From Atherix ibis (Eukaryota; Arthropoda; Insecta; Diptera; Athericidae), in contig OY282606.1 in assembly GCA_958298945.1 (NCBI GenBank), forward strand, positions 45,769,920 to 45,833,919: a stretch of DNA of 64,000 nucleotides, given 5' to 3'. Positions 1-12,597 of the stretch are shown here, in pieces. Made by a program: the position numbers and the translations under genes. The notes beneath the pieces were generated by a model. It did not search any database. It had not been told where the DNA came from and was given only the letters and a program-made list of their open reading frames with translations. Positions within the stretch are counted from its first letter, which is position 1, and each line of letters begins with the position of its first letter.

Positions 1-656
1 CAAGAAAAAGTCACAGGGTGCCAGATCTGAAGAATACGGTGGCTGAGGCATTATTAGTGTATTCTTTTTGGCCAAAAATTCGCGCACAAACACCGATGCG
101 TGAACAGGGGCGTTATCATGTGCAAAAGCCAATTTTTGTTCTTCTACAAATCCGTGCGTAGCTGGCGAATTGCTTCCCGAACCTTGCGCATAACTTGCAG
201 GTAATATTCCTTATTGACCGGTCTACCCTGTGGCAAGAACTCATGCTGCACCACACCCCTGCAATCGAAGAAAACTGTCGTATACACGCCCCGGCACACT
301 TTTCGTCGTTCACATCTTCTCGGCCCTCTGAGAACATTTTGTACCACCGATAAGCATTGCTTAGTCCAAGGTAGCTTCACCATATGCTACACTAAACATT
401 CGGAATGTGTCCGCGCAATTAATTTTGTTTTTCACATAAAATTTGATACAGATTCTTTGATCCATTTTTTGGAATGGGCAAAAATCAAAGACGAGCCAAA
501 ACACATGCAAGCAAAGCAGCTCTCAAAAATTAACTGAACATTTAAAATGACCGAACTTACAACATTAGTACCAACATAACGCCACAAAAAAAATCAAAAA
601 TCGAATTTACTTAACCTGCAGAAATTCAAAATTCGCGATATTGTTGAGCAGATCTC
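1..656 (-). mobile_element. Mariner element, second lineage, copy A (partial, cut by window edge)
   Basis: Transposase of a mariner-type DDE element read on the minus strand, cut by the left window edge. The stretch at about 144-383 reads in one frame and contains the family-typical segments TVFFDCRGVVQHEFLPQGR and VNKEYYLQVMRKVREAIRQ, which lie between the first and second catalytic aspartates. Toward position 600 the reading frame is lost. The right end (about 620-656) is a decayed terminal inverted repeat, AATTCGCGATATTGTTGAGC, followed by TA at 657-658. The same family recurs at 20719, 30096 and 32696. No functional protein can be made from it. Confidence 0.8.
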
Positions 657-658
657 TA

Positions 659-2269
659 ATAATCTTAACGATAATATATCGTATTAATGATTTATTATAT
701 ATGTTCTTGGCTTCGATGCGTAATCAAAAAAGAACCTATAGTTATTCTGTCATTTAGATTCACCTTCTCCGTATTAATATTTGGTAAATATTTACGAATT
801 AAAATGCCAAATTGAATTTATCCTTTTCTAATGACGTTACGCAGAAAATATTTTTAAACACCTTAAAATTTTCTAGAAAAACCCATTCACAAGAAAAAAA
901 TCCTTAAAAAATTCACAGAAAAATATCAATATCTAAAACGATTACATTTGAATAAAAGTCTCAGGTAATACTGAAAATCGTTAGGGAGGCTTGCACTTTT
1001 TTTTGTGGATTAAAAATAAAATCGAATAAAAGGAACACAAAAAATTTCCATATAATCCTTCGTTATTAAGAGCTATTCGAGCGGCTTTTATCTTGCAAGT
1101 GAATACAAATATGGAGCACGTGGCAGGATGAATTAAGGCGTATCTCTCCTCATATTCCTTTCATAGATATCGTAATTAAGTTCACCCCATCTAATGGTAT
1201 TTATTCAAAATGTATACTTACGACCCCTTTATTTTTTCATACCTAGGGCACCATAGTTCACTCTTTATATGCATACATTTTTCGATTATTATAAATTTTA
1301 TTGCTTTTGGTAATAGTAAATATTTATTCAAATCTACAAACTGCAAATACTTTGTATTAAAATAGAGGTTTTGTCACAATGAAAAATCGTTCACGTTGTT
1401 TAAAATAATTTGTTGTGCACTAATTTTACATATCATTTGAAGGGTTTATTCCAATTATTATTTTCAAATATATTTTCTGTAAGTTTAAAGCATTTACTGA
1501 TTGTAAACTATCAATTTTTTCTATGAGAAAATAACCGTTTTGATCAGGAATTTTTTAACTCAAATATGAGTTTTAAAATAATATTTTCATTTCCTTGACG
1601 AAACTTCCATTAAAAATTTTAATAATTGAAGTCGTTTTTATTGAGAAAGCATCCGTTTAAGGGTAGGTTACGGAATTCATTGATCGAATAACACCACATC
1701 TCCTCTTCCACTTAAAACGTTGTTATTGGTTACGAATTACGTACCTTTCAATTGATACCTAATCAAACGAAATCGATTTTTAGAAACAATAGATTTTCTA
1801 TAAATAGTTTTGTAATGAAAATCAATTAAATTGTGAGGGAATTTATTTCTGAAGAAATTTTTAGTGATTCAATCAAGAAGGATTTGAGAGTAGAAAAATT
1901 TTCATGTAATTTAAAACAACAAAAAATTACTTAATTTTTTTTTAAAAAAATTAAACAAATTTTTTTTCCAAAAAAATATTTTTTTACTAAACTTTTTTTA
2001 ATGATATAATGAATAAATTGAAATGAAGATGGTCTAAAATGATTTAAACTCATATTTTAATATACTTTTTAATGTTGTTTTTTATACTTTCTCAGGTTCA
2101 ATATTTTTAAAGTTATTAATATAAAAGTATTTCTTATGCACTTATTACGCAGATATTAACTTTCCGGATTTGATACTTGCTCATAGCGTAAATATCTTTC
2201 AGCAGATGGCTTTTTTGAGTTACGACCTTAGTGAATGGGGTACTATCTTAGAATAAATCCGTATACTAT
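659..2269. other. AT-rich non-coding stretch
   Basis: No convincing coding region, RNA gene or terminal repeat is seen on either strand. The base composition is strongly A+T rich with homopolymer runs, for example near 1920-1990. Confidence 0.5.
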
Positions 2270-3800
2270 TCAATTTTTTGTTCAGTTCTGGTTTAATTTT
2301 GATTTACATTTTTTGTTAAATTTTTCTGATTAGATTTACTGGTTTAATTTTTGATTCTATTTTTAGTTATAGATTTTGCTCAATTTTTGGCTCAATTTCC
2401 GGTTAATTTTTTAGTTAAATTTTGGCTTTATTTCGGGTTTAATTCTTAGGAGAATTTTTTATTCAATTTTTATGTAATTTATCGTTTAATTTTTGGTTCA
2501 ATTTTTAGCTAAATTTTTTGTTGTAGTTTTAGGTCAATTTTTTGCTCAATTTCCGGTTAATTGTATGGTTCAGTTTTGGTTTAATATTGATCTAAATTTT
2601 TGGTTCAATTTTTTGCACAATTTTTTGTTGGAGTTTTAGCACTATTTTCAGTTAATTTTTTGTTTTAATATTGATCTCAATTTTCGATTCACTTTTTGGT
2701 TGAATTGTTGGCTTAATTTTTGGGTCAATTTTTAGCTCAATTTTTTGCTCAATTTCCGGTTAATGTTTGGGTTTAATTTTGGTTTAATATTGATCTAAAT
2801 TTTTGGTTATATATTTTATTTAAGTTTTGGTATAATTTTTGATTCAATTTACTGGTTTAATTTTGGATTCTATGTTTGGTTGTAGTTTTTGCTTAATTTT
2901 TGACTCAATTTCCGGTTACTTTTTTAGTTCAATTTTGGGTTTAATCCTTAGCACAATTTTTGTTTCAATTTTTATGTAATTTTTCGTTTAATTTTTGGTT
3001 TAATTTTTAGCTAAATTTTTTGTTGGAGTTTTAGCTCAATTTTTTGCTTAAGTTCCAATTAATTTTTTGGTTTAATTTTGAGGTAATATTGATCTAAATT
3101 TTTGGTTCAATTATAAGGTCAATTTTTTATTGTAGATTTAGCTCAATTTTTGGCTCAAATTCCGGTTGATTTTTTGATTGAGTTTTAGTTTAATATTAAT
3201 CTCAATTTTCGTTCAATTTCTGGTTCAATTTTTATCACAATTTTTGGTTCAATTTTGATGTAATTTTTCGTTTAATTTTTTGTTCAATTTTTATTTAATA
3301 TTGATCTAAATTTTTGGTTCAATTTTTGCTCAATTTTTTGTTTGGAGTTTAACTTCAATTTTTTGCTCAATTTTGAGTTAATTTTTAGGTTCAATTTTGG
3401 TTATTATTGATTTCAATTTCAGGTTCAATTTTTGGTTAATTATAGCACAGCTTGGCCTAATTTCTGGTTCAATTCTTGCACAGTTTTTGGTTCAATTTTT
3501 ATGTAATTTTTCGTTTAAATTTGGTTCAATTTTTAGCTTAATTTTTTGTTGTCGTTTTAGCTCAATTTCCGGTTAATTTTTTGGTATAGTTTCTGATTTA
3601 ATTTACTGGTTTAATTTTGCGGTTCAAATTTCGGTTGAATTTTTGGCTTTTTTCTAATTCAGTTTTTATCACAATTTTTGGTTCAATTTTTATGTAATTT
3701 TTGGTTGACTTTTTGGCTTAATTTTAATGTTGAATTCAATTTGGTCAATTTTATTTGGTTTTGGCTCAAAAATAAATTTGATTTAATTTTCGACCCAATA
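2270..3800. repeat. Degenerate 12-bp T-rich minisatellite, about 1.5 kb
   Basis: About 1.5 kb is built from a short unit close to GGTTCAATTTTT, with variants GGCTCAATTTTT, GGTTAATTTTTT and GATCTAAATTTT. A higher-order order of variants recurs: TATGTAATTTTTCG, then AGCTAAATTTTTTGTTG, then GCTCAATTTCCGGTTAATT, then AATATTGATCTAAATTTTTG, for example near 2470-2610, 2970-3110 and 3245-3320. That suggests expansion of multi-unit blocks after the 12-mer had diverged. No open reading frame is maintained, so this reads as a satellite-like array rather than a protein repeat. Its copy number is probably variable between individuals. Confidence 0.85.
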
Positions 3801-6800
3801 ATGAGGAATAACATTTCAGTAATATAATTTCTTATATTAAATAGAAAATATTAAATATATTTATTTTTTATTTACAATAATAAATTATATCATAAAACGT
3901 GTACTCAAAATGACCGCCAAACTTTGTTGGTTAATCTGTAAAGGGTTTCTCTTAGTACTCGTAATAGTTATGGTGAAGCGTATTTGATAGAAAAAGATGA
4001 GTGGTCTAAAGGCAAAAAAAAATGTACTAATTTCCTTCAGGATTATAATGTAATGGACACGGGAAAAAATTCTACAATCTAAAAAGTTCATTGTACATTG
4101 AATATCACTAAAAGAGACACTTTGAGACCTAGAAATAAAATCACAAGATACAAATAACTACAAAATAATTCCAAAAACATTTAAATTTCAAAAAGTAACT
4201 TCTCAGTCTTAATAATATCTAAAACGTTTATTTCGTAAAAACAACTATTCTTCTCTGAGTACTATGAAAATAATATTAAAAAATTGTATAAAAAATAGAT
4301 TTTCTAAATATAGCAAAAACCTTTTATAATAAGCAAATGTAATTAAAATTAAATATCTGTAAAATGATTGCTATAAATACTACTCTAACTAAGAGTCATA
4401 TTATTTCAAAAATTTAAATATTTTATAACAAACGAGCTCGGAATTTCCCTAAAGCTTTCTTAAAAATCTCACAGTAAGTTTGTATATCGAATTGCTCCCA
4501 ACGAAAAGATATGACTTGTTAAATTTGGGTCAAGTCCCTTTTAGTATAAGGCCATTCCTCATGAAGCGTTTTCTAGCATAGTCCTGGTTGCAAAATTGCA
4601 ATTCAAATTTAAATTAATTGGAAAAGTATATAGTTCCACGGACTTAAGGTTCTTGTTTCGCAAATACGTGCAATTTGAGGCTCCACTTCGCTATCATTTT
4701 TATAGGTGTTTTCTTTTCATTTTTAATTATTATTTTATTGAAATAAATAGAAATAAATTTTAATTTTTAAGTAAGTTATATTCTGCCATCTGAATTTGAA
4801 GATATAGAAACTCCAACAATGAGTATAGACATCTGTTAACTTTCTAATTACGAACATTAATATAATATGAATGTGGAATTAACTCTCTTTGGGAATGCAT
4901 ATTTCCATATTGAAGGTAAATAGTTGTACTGGAGTCAGTACCCTCAAAAGTGGATACGTACGTTCCTATGCATTGTGTGTGTGCATTTACGCTTCTAAGT
5001 TCAGGAATAATTCTTTCGTTATCGCATTTACACACGAACTCTTTTTGCAATTCATTGCCGTCCATCCCTTATACTATAAGGGTAGGTCTATGCTGGGTTA
5101 TAATTTGTTATTCGTAACGTACACGTGACTTTCTGTAGATGGCCTTATGCAACAATATTTTTACCGTACACCATATTTGCTACTACCTTTAATAAGAAAA
5201 CCTATTGCATTGCTGGCGAAATTTTCTGCAAATGTAGATAGATGCATTCATCCCTTTTATTATTTCATTTTTATTGTATAATTTTTTTTTAAAGTAAATT
5301 GCACAAAATTTTTTTATTCCAGCGCGTTGTCTCGTCTTTATTTACGTTTTCTTGTTAACAAACTATCACCATAATAGTCATTCTGCTCATCATCATTCGT
5401 ATATTTGATTAAACCTTCCCTAATTCACTCTAAGGTAGGACACCCCTAATAATAAATCTACCCAAAATCGAACAAATGTACTCGCATCGATATTAATTTG
5501 AACTGATCTGGAACGTGACGAAGTTCTCAAATATATTTTCCTCTGCCCTTATTTTGGTGTATAGAAAATGATGAAAACACCCCCATTATTATTTATTGGA
5601 AATTGACAACAACAATGCTAGAGCGCAGCAAGAAAAATAAAATTAAAGAACGACAATTTTGTACATGAATAAAAGTGTGAAATTTTGTATGAATGATGAG
5701 GGGAAAAGTCTCTTATTTTTCCATTATTGTATATGAGCAATTTTTAGGAAAAAATTAAATTAGCGGTGGTTTGAGGGTTGGTTTTCTCGTTTTGTCTATA
5801 TTCGTATGTGCTCTAAGTAATCAGTTCACTTGTATAGAGTGAACAATTTATTCTATTGCGATTATCATATTTATATAAATGAAATTTGAATCTGTGAAAA
5901 TCAATTTGCTAAGATCTCGTTAGGGGTAGTTATTACTCATTAGAAGACAAAGTCGTTTATTGTCACCAAATAGGCTATGCAACTTCAAAATAGGAAGACT
6001 GTAATGTATCCGAGCTTTTTCGTGACGCAAGTAAATTAACCCCATTTCTTATTAATGGATTAAGCTATTTAATATAAGTTTCCCCAACGTAAACATATAT
6101 GAACAAAATATCGAAAATATTTTTTTTTGTGTTTTGAAAAATCTTTCCAATTTCTCTTCTGAAAAGTTTCTATAAAATTTTCCATATTTTCAAGTTTCCA
6201 TTTTTTCTGTTACACCAAATAAACTCTACTAAAGAATAGCTTCTATAAGTACGTACTCAATAAAAAAAATTCGGGTTATTATTATTAGTATTTTTTTTTT
6301 TGCCCATAACATTTTACGGTGTGAAATATTGTATTTAAAAATATCAGAACGTATTGAATTTTGATACGCACGCACAAACACACTTTTTACAATTTTTCAT
6401 ATTTGAAAATTGTTGGGATTTGTTGTTGTAGTTATTTTTATCTCAAATGGAAATGTTACAATTACTTCTACCCTAAGTTTTCCCGCTTCCTCTTCCTACT
6501 CATCCCTCCTTGACAGTATATATCTTTTTTTTAAATTCTTCTCACCCCATTTGATTTTTATTCTTACACGACTTTTTCTTCCTTATTTTCACATAAAAAT
6601 TACAGATAAATGTTACTAATAAGTTAAAAAGGGCAAAAAATATCTTATGATGAGGGTAAAAAAAATCCAGAACCAATCCATTAGATTGCTATGGCCGTAA
6701 ATCAGCCGTCACAAATGAAATGGATTGTGTTCTAGCAACAACAACAAAAAATTTGATATGAAATGGAAGTGAATAAAAAGAAATGCCAAATTTATTGTTT

Positions 6801-7219
6801 GCCAACCACCCCACTAAATACCCCAAAGTATGTAGTCAGTCATTTTAATACTGTAGAGCAGATTAAAAAAAAATATGGAAAGAAAAAAAATTGCTTACCT
6901 TTGTATACACCCAAAGTAATGCCTTGACTTTGTGGAAAAGTATTTTTAGTGATCCAAGTTGGAGTATTTTTGCGTAATTTGGGGTGGATTTATCACTGTA
7001 GTCTTTAGGAGAAAATGTCTACCTTTAGACTGAAGATTTCTTATCCTAAATTCAACATTTCAAATCGATCCTCACTTTTAGTCATTATAATTACCAATTG
7101 GACGAAATTAAAAATGCATTGAAAAGTTCCTGCACTTTTCCTAGCTTGAAAATGAGAATATTTTAGAAAAACGGTTAAGACTCTACTTTAGATACTGAAT
7201 ATTTCATCATCATCAATGG
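3801..7219. other. Non-coding stretch, nothing recognised
   Basis: Only short chance open frames occur. No transposase motifs, splice-bounded exons or tRNA-like boxes were recognised. Confidence 0.45.
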
Positions 7220-8010
7220 TACGAGATGCCGGAGGCTGGGTTAGGCCTGCTGAATAAAAGAACTTCAGACGTCTATGCTTCACGCCACCGTCGTCCAGTT
7301 CGACATTTGGAGCATGTTTTTGGCGTCCTAACTAACGCCGTCGCTCCACCGAAAGTAGGTCCTATTTGGTCTTCTGGTACCATAAATGGAGCCACTGTAG
7401 ACTTTTCAAAAAGGGATATTCCTTATCCATATGCATAAACTGTCTATCCCACCGCAGCCTATTATCCACAACCGGGTGATCGCAGTAACGATTCAGGGTC
7501 CCGTTATTAAAGATGCTCCGGAGAAATCGTCCATCCTCATGTAGGAAGCTAAAAATTCTTCGAAGGTTGCCTTTCTCAAATGTGGATAAGTGGTTGCAAT
7601 GGTTTTTTCCGGAGAACCCAAGTTTCCGAAAAATATATGACGACTGGCAAAATTGGCTCTGTCCAGCAGTAGCTTTGACGTTACGGTCAAAAATAATTTG
7701 GACTGACTTTTTGAGCAAAATAATTTGGACTGACTGGATGTGCGCGGATTTCTTCCTCCATTGACCTTAAATAGGAAAATAATTGAACTATTTCAAAGCT
7801 CTCTTATCTGTCTGTGACTAATACTAATTGGTCTTGTCTTCGATTCTGACGCTACCACCATGTACTTTGTTTTATCCTCATTTACGTGAAGCTTAAGATT
7901 TTTCAACACCGTCTCAATCTTGATGAAGGCCTTTCGTAAGCCCTTTTTGAATGTCGTTGTCGCGGCTTTATGAGAAAGTTGAGTAGACTTCATGAGGAAG
8001 TTACCACTGA
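7220..8010 (-). mobile_element. RTE-like non-LTR retrotransposon fragment (reverse transcriptase C-terminal part)
   Basis: Minus-strand remnant. At 7793-7993 it reads LKLHVNEDKTKYMVVAS, matching the region after the reverse transcriptase active site where RTE-type LINEs carry a xNExKTKYM signature. Further downstream (7362-7500) comes VVDNRLRWDRQFMHMDKEYP, the counterpart of the RLRWLGHVxRMD segment, and in another frame GTRRPNRTYFRWSDGV, the counterpart of the GRRPGRPxxRWxDxV tail. Several frame changes and stops separate these pieces. It is an inactive 3' part of the element; the endonuclease and most of the reverse transcriptase are missing. RTE is the best fit, but another LINE clade with the same tail is possible. 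Confidence 0.6.
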
Positions 8011-8230
8011 TGTTTAACCCCTAAGTCACGAATCACTTTTGCCCGATCAGTTATCTTTGAGTTCCTTTGCGCTTTAGGTAATATGACTCTATCTCGCCTT
8101 ATACGGCCATTTTATAAGAAGGATTGATATCTTTTGTTTTGCAATTTTTAAAAACAAAATTTAAAAGAAAACATTTTTTAAAAATACGCTCTACAAATGG
8201 ATATTTGCCAATACTTACTGACTGTATATA

Positions 8231-9456
8231 CCAGGGTTATAAGCTTAAATCTGCTATTTGGTCATAGATGGCGTGATTGAGTATATTAGGCTACCATGGG
8301 CACGCCATACTTTTTGTTATGAGTTTGACATTTGTCAACATGAATCAGTGCACATTGTCAGAAATTTCGTACAACAACATACATTTTTCCTTTGGTAATC
8401 ATGCCTAGTTTTGTGCCAGAAAAAGAGCACATGCGGGAAGCTCTGCTTTTCTGCTTCAATTTGAAGAAATCGGCTGCCGAATCGCATCGAATGCTTATGG
8501 ATCCCTATAGTGACAGTGCTTTATTAGAAACAACATGCCGAGATTGGTTTTGTCGGTTCAAAGACGGCAATTTTGACTTGTGGGACAAGAAGCGTGAAAA
8601 TCGGCCTAGGAAGGATAAGGACCATCAATTGCAGGCTCTTTTGGGCGAAGATGATACCCAATCGCAAAAAATGCTCGCGGAGCAATTGGGTGTTACTCAA
8701 CCAGCCATTTCCATGCATCTGCGTGCCATGGGGAAGATTGAAAATATCGGAAAATGGGTGCCGCATGAATTAAACGATAAGCAGATGGAGCCACGCCAAA
8801 ACACATGCGAAATCTTGCTCGCCAGACAAAAAAGTAAGTCGTTCCTCAGATTGTGACAGGCGATGAAATGTGGATATATTTTGAGAATCCTAAATGCAAG
8901 AAATCGTGGGCTGCTCCCGGCCAACCATCAACATCTTCTCCTAGAGCAAATCGCTTCAGACGGAAGACGATGCTGTGCGTTTAGCGGGATCAGCAGGGTA
9001 TCATCTGCTATGAGATCTTAAAACCTGGCGTAACTGTCAATACCCACCGCTACCACCAACAACTGATCAAATTGTACCGTGCTCTGCGTGAAAAAAGGAC
9101 GGATTATCAACAAAGACATGACAAGCTGATTTTCCTCCACGACAACGCACCATCGCAAACGTCAAAAATGGTCCGACACTATTCTTCCCCATACCGCTTT
9201 TTCACCAGACCTGGCCCCTTCCGACTACCACCTGTTTCCGTCGATGGGCCACCCGCTCGCTGAGCAGCACTTCGATTTTTACGAAGACGTCCGAAAATGG
9301 CTTGATGAGTGGTTTGCCTCGAAAGAGAAGGAATTTTTTTGGCGTGGTATACACAAATTGCCCGAGAGTACTTTGAATAAATTTGTTTTGCTTTCTATGA
9401 AAAAAACATGTGTTTTTTTGACTAAAGAAACAGCGGATTTAAGCTTATACACCCGG
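8231..9456 (+). mobile_element. Mos1-like mariner copy 1, both ends present
   Basis: A complete-length mariner of 1226 bp. The left end CCAGGGTTATAAGCTTAAAT and right end ATTTAAGCTTATACACCCGG are inverted repeats of each other, and the element is flanked by TA at 8229-8230 and 9457-9458, the target duplication expected for mariner. The transposase inside belongs to the mauritiana (Mos1) subfamily but is broken (see the pseudogene entry). Four further copies of the same family lie at 16464, 37162, 40937 and 47925. Confidence 0.93.
8401..9380 (+). pseudogene. Mos1-like mariner transposase, broken (copy 1)
   Basis: Start chosen at 8401 (MPSFVPEKEHMREALLFC), where the other copies have MSSFVPE. 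The N-terminal helix-turn-helix DNA-binding part runs to about residue 110 (EQLGVTQPAISMHLRAMGK), then WVPHELNDKQMEPRQNT. A 4-bp deletion near 8850 (CCTCAGATTG where others have CCTGCATCGGATTG) shifts the frame just before the first catalytic aspartate. TGG to TAG at about 8982 gives a stop, and a deletion near 9180-9200 removes part of the region between the second and third catalytic aspartates. The third aspartate region PSDYH is still readable. The family moves DNA by cut-and-paste through a D,D34D active site; this copy cannot make a working enzyme. Confidence 0.9.
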
Positions 9457-9458
9457 TA

Positions 9459-10321
9459 GTAGTGTTCATTCAGCATTTTCTATTCTAAGAATTTTTATTT
9501 CTGGTCTTATGAATACTCCTCTCCATTGGATGGATAGTCTTTATTCGCAATGGTTGCATAAACAACTCCCTTTTCTTATGGAGGTATCGTAGACATCAAG
9601 TTCTACGCAACCTTTCCACAAAAATTGTTGGGATATTTATTAACATATAGCAGGCTTAGACTGATGACTCTTTTCTTTCAGTTCCAAATATGTAGTCCAT
9701 TTATTATTTGTGGAATGAAGAAGAGGTGTTTCCTTTCAAAATATGTATTTTATTTTAGATAAACTTTCTACCATAGAATTTTTGAGATTGTTTCACATGA
9801 AAAAAACTGAAACTACCTTTTATTAGGCATTCATTGTCTTAATTGATAAGTTGATCTTAAGTTTTTAAAATTTTATATAAGATATTTTGCTTTAAATTAT
9901 TTTCATTCTCTCATTCATTTCAAATATCTTATTCAGATCAAAAAAATTTAATTAAAACTTAAACTCAGAAAAAACTACACGAAAGCATTCTCAAGTACCA
10001 TGCTTGAGACACTCTCAGACTTTGGTTATTAATGTGCTTCTATCCTTTTTTATAACACAATCCCTCAAATATGCATACTCGTATGACTATCATCAATGCA
10101 CCATAGTTTGGTGATAAAACTTCTACGGAAACGAGCCATATCCGTTTTTCGATAACTGCTACACAGTTAAAGGCTATCCTATTTTAGGGGAGTCGATATC
10201 TACAAAGTAACTTTGAATTGATATCCGCGTTAAAAATAGAATCACCAACCAATTTTTTATTTTAGCAAAAGTTTATTATTCAATAATATTTTTTTACTAT
10301 TCCTTTTTTCTGTTTTTATAG
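9459..10321. other. Intronic stretch upstream of the first visible exon
   Basis: No coding or mobile-element sequence is recognised. The end (10290-10321) is T-rich and stops in TAG, which serves as the acceptor for the exon at 10322. Confidence 0.5.
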
Positions 10322-10398
10322 GATATGGTCGAGCACCTCCTGAGCCCTACTATGGCCGATTGATCGGACAATTTCAAAACTATGGCCATAACGTAACA
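10322..10398 (+). CDS. Skeletor/Knickkopf-family DM13-DOMON protein, first visible exon
   Basis: Internal exon between a TTTTTATAG acceptor and an ACA|GTAAGT donor. After two bases completing a split codon it reads YGRAPPEPYYGRLIGQFQNY then GHNVT, the start of a DM13 domain (compare YYGxxIGxL in Skeletor). NVT is a potential N-glycosylation site. It exits in phase 0. The signal peptide and start codon must lie in upstream exons that I could not find in 1-10321. Skeletor is described in Drosophila as a spindle-matrix and chromosome protein, and the related Knickkopf proteins organise chitin in cuticle. The DM13-DM13-DOMON order and several sequons fit a secreted or membrane protein. Confidence 0.85.
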
Positions 10399-10582
10399 GT
10401 AAGTTAATTTTTAATTATTTAAATTTAATCTTTTTACCTTTTTAGATTGTAATTAAATTTAAAAAAAATTCCAATAGAAAATTACTCTTTTTTATATTTA
10501 AAAAGATTTTTTATAAATTTTTAAGAATAAACTTTCAAAAATAAGGATTTCATTATTATAAAAAGTATTTTATTATTGGCAG

Positions 10583-10734
10583 GGAACTGTATATGCAGTT
10601 GATGAGTCGACAATTTTCATTAAGAACTTCACGTACATAGCCAATGATATCGATGCATTTTTTTGGGTTGGGAAAACTCCACGACCTAGTCCTGAAGGAT
10701 ATATCATTCCATATCCAGAAGATTATGTTGGAAG
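10583..10734 (+). CDS. Skeletor/Knickkopf-family protein, exon with core of first DM13 domain
   Basis: The acceptor TTATTGGCAG and donor AG|GTAAGA border a 152-bp exon that begins in phase 0 and ends after two bases of a codon. It encodes GTVYAVDESTIFIKNFTY followed by DAFFWVGKTPRPSPEGYIIP. These are the hallmarks of DM13: the xxVYAVDxxTxFIxxFxY strand and the FFWVGxxxxPxxxG strand. NFT is a potential N-glycosylation site. The upstream intron is only 184 bp, so this exon and the previous one form a tight pair. The next exon is nearly 30 kb away, at 40560, with the split codon AG|G giving arginine. Confidence 0.92.
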
Positions 10735-10899
10735 GTAAGATTTTTTCGCTAATGAAAATGAACAAACTAATAATATTTTAAGGAAACTATTTTTAAGAAT
10801 TTTATATATTTTTAAATAATTTTTATTTCTCATATTTATAACACATATATTTAATAGTATTCTTTATGCCATATATTATTCCTTACTTTGGAAATTTTT

Positions 10900-12590
10900 T
10901 GTTATCAAAATGATTTCCAAACCCCAAAAATCTGTAAATTTTCCATCCTCGTATAGATCTATCTGCTTGTCACCAATCCTTGTTAATGTCTTTGTAAAAC
11001 TTCTATTGAAATGCCTTTACTTTATACTTGAAGATGCCAAAATTATCTCTGTTCACCAATTTGGTTTCCATACAGAGCACTCCACAATCCAACAATGTCA
11101 TCATGTGGCTGATTTAAATGCTTCATCTCTTTAGGTGTGTTCCTGGATATATCACATGCTTTAGATCCAGTGTAGTATCCTGGTTTTGTTCGAGTATAGA
11201 AACTCAAGAGCTTATTCCTTATTTTAAGATCATATATCTTCCAACTCCATTTTCAAGTTAGAGTTAATACTGATTATTCGGAAACAGCCTCTATCATAGC
11301 TGGTGTGCCTCAAATCAGTAAGTATCCTTGGTCCACTTCTTTATAATATGTATACCTTTGACATCCCAACTAATTCCAAAACTATTGTACAATCCCTTAA
11401 TAAAAATCTTCACGATTTGTTTAAGAGGTAGAAAGTGAAGATAAATGAGCAGAAGAGTAATAATATTACCTTTACCCTCTGCAAGGATCCACCCATTCTA
11501 ATATACCTTAATGGCAACATTATTTCACCAAAAAACAAAATTTAATTTAAAACACAATTTTAAAACCAATCTGGACCTACGGAATGGAACTCTAGGATTC
11601 TACTAAGCGTTCCAATTCCTCTCTAATCCAATCCCTTCAATCCAAAATCCTCCAAAAAATCGTTGATGCTCCATTTTTATGTTCCTATCAAAGAAATCCA
11701 TCGTTACCTAAATATTCCCTTCGTTCATAACTTATGTGTTTCTCGTTATAAAAAGTTTCATTCCCGATTATCCTGTCACTATAATCCTCTTGTTAGAAAA
11801 TTCTCCTCCGTTATTGTCCCCATAAACACTGATTGGCGTTTAAAGATGAAGTGGCCAAGAGATCTCTTGCGGTGTTAATATAATATGACTCGTTAAATAT
11901 AGAAACATGACAGGTGTTTACTCTCGCATTTTCCTCTCCTGATATTGTAATATCTTTGTCATTAAATCTGCTTGTTACAATGCTTATGTAGTTATAGATA
12001 TAAAATAAAAGCTTAAAAAAATTCTCATTTTTTAATAAAAGGAAAACCAAAAATACTTGAGGTCTCAAAGCCTGTACTTTTCACATTTTATATTCAACAA
12101 ATTTTAAATCTTAATTTTGCATGTCAGTTGCAAAATTTTAGGGCTTTGTTTTTAAAGCTAAAAATTATTGAATCTTTTTTTTTGAAAATTGTTGCGGTTA
12201 AATATTTTTGAGGTCTTTATAATAATTTTAAAGTCAGAAATTTTGGTGGATTTACTTGGAATGTTAAGTATTGTTGCAATTTTAACATAATTTTTGAAAT
12301 TTTTGCTAGAAATTTTCATGATTTATTCAGAATTTTTAAAATCCAAATGATATTTTTAAAGTTACGAAAGTTTGAATTTGAAATTTTCTAAATGGAATTT
12401 TTAAAGGATATCAAATATTTATAACCCCAAAATAAATATTCAATAACTTAATACCATAGGGATGTTATGTAAATCTGCTCATTCTAATAATTGTAGTTGC
12501 AGATTAAAAAAAAAGGAAAGAAAAAAAAAGGTTAAATAATTTTAAATTCTTAACATTTTAGGTAAGAAATATTAAAAAGATATTTTTTAG
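10900..12590 (+). mobile_element. Jockey-like LINE fragment 1 (reverse transcriptase and 3' end)
   Basis: Plus-strand remnant of a non-LTR retrotransposon. At 10910-11134 it reads PKPQ-type MISKPQKSVNFPSSYRSI, then ISVHQFGFHTEHSTIQQCHH, the counterpart of the jockey reverse transcriptase segment SYRPISLLPxLxKxFEK...HQFGFRxxHST. Further frames carry F-L-D-I-S-H-A and VPQISKYPWSTS (GVPQGSVLGPLL-like). The 3' end near 12465-12530 (GTTATGTAAATCTG then GTTGCAGATTAAAAAAAA) matches the end of the copy at 56450. Many stops and a roughly 400-bp AT-rich insertion separate body and tail. The endonuclease is absent, so it was 5' truncated or eroded. Confidence 0.8.
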
Positions 12591-12597
12591 GTTTATT

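Noticed and set aside
4889..5128. 79-codon plus-strand frame with an overlapping minus-strand frame
   Set aside because: Mirror open frames on both strands without motifs are typical of chance.
8231..9456. Possible active mariner source copy
   Set aside because: Has intact ends and TA duplication, but a frameshift, a stop and an internal deletion break the transposase.
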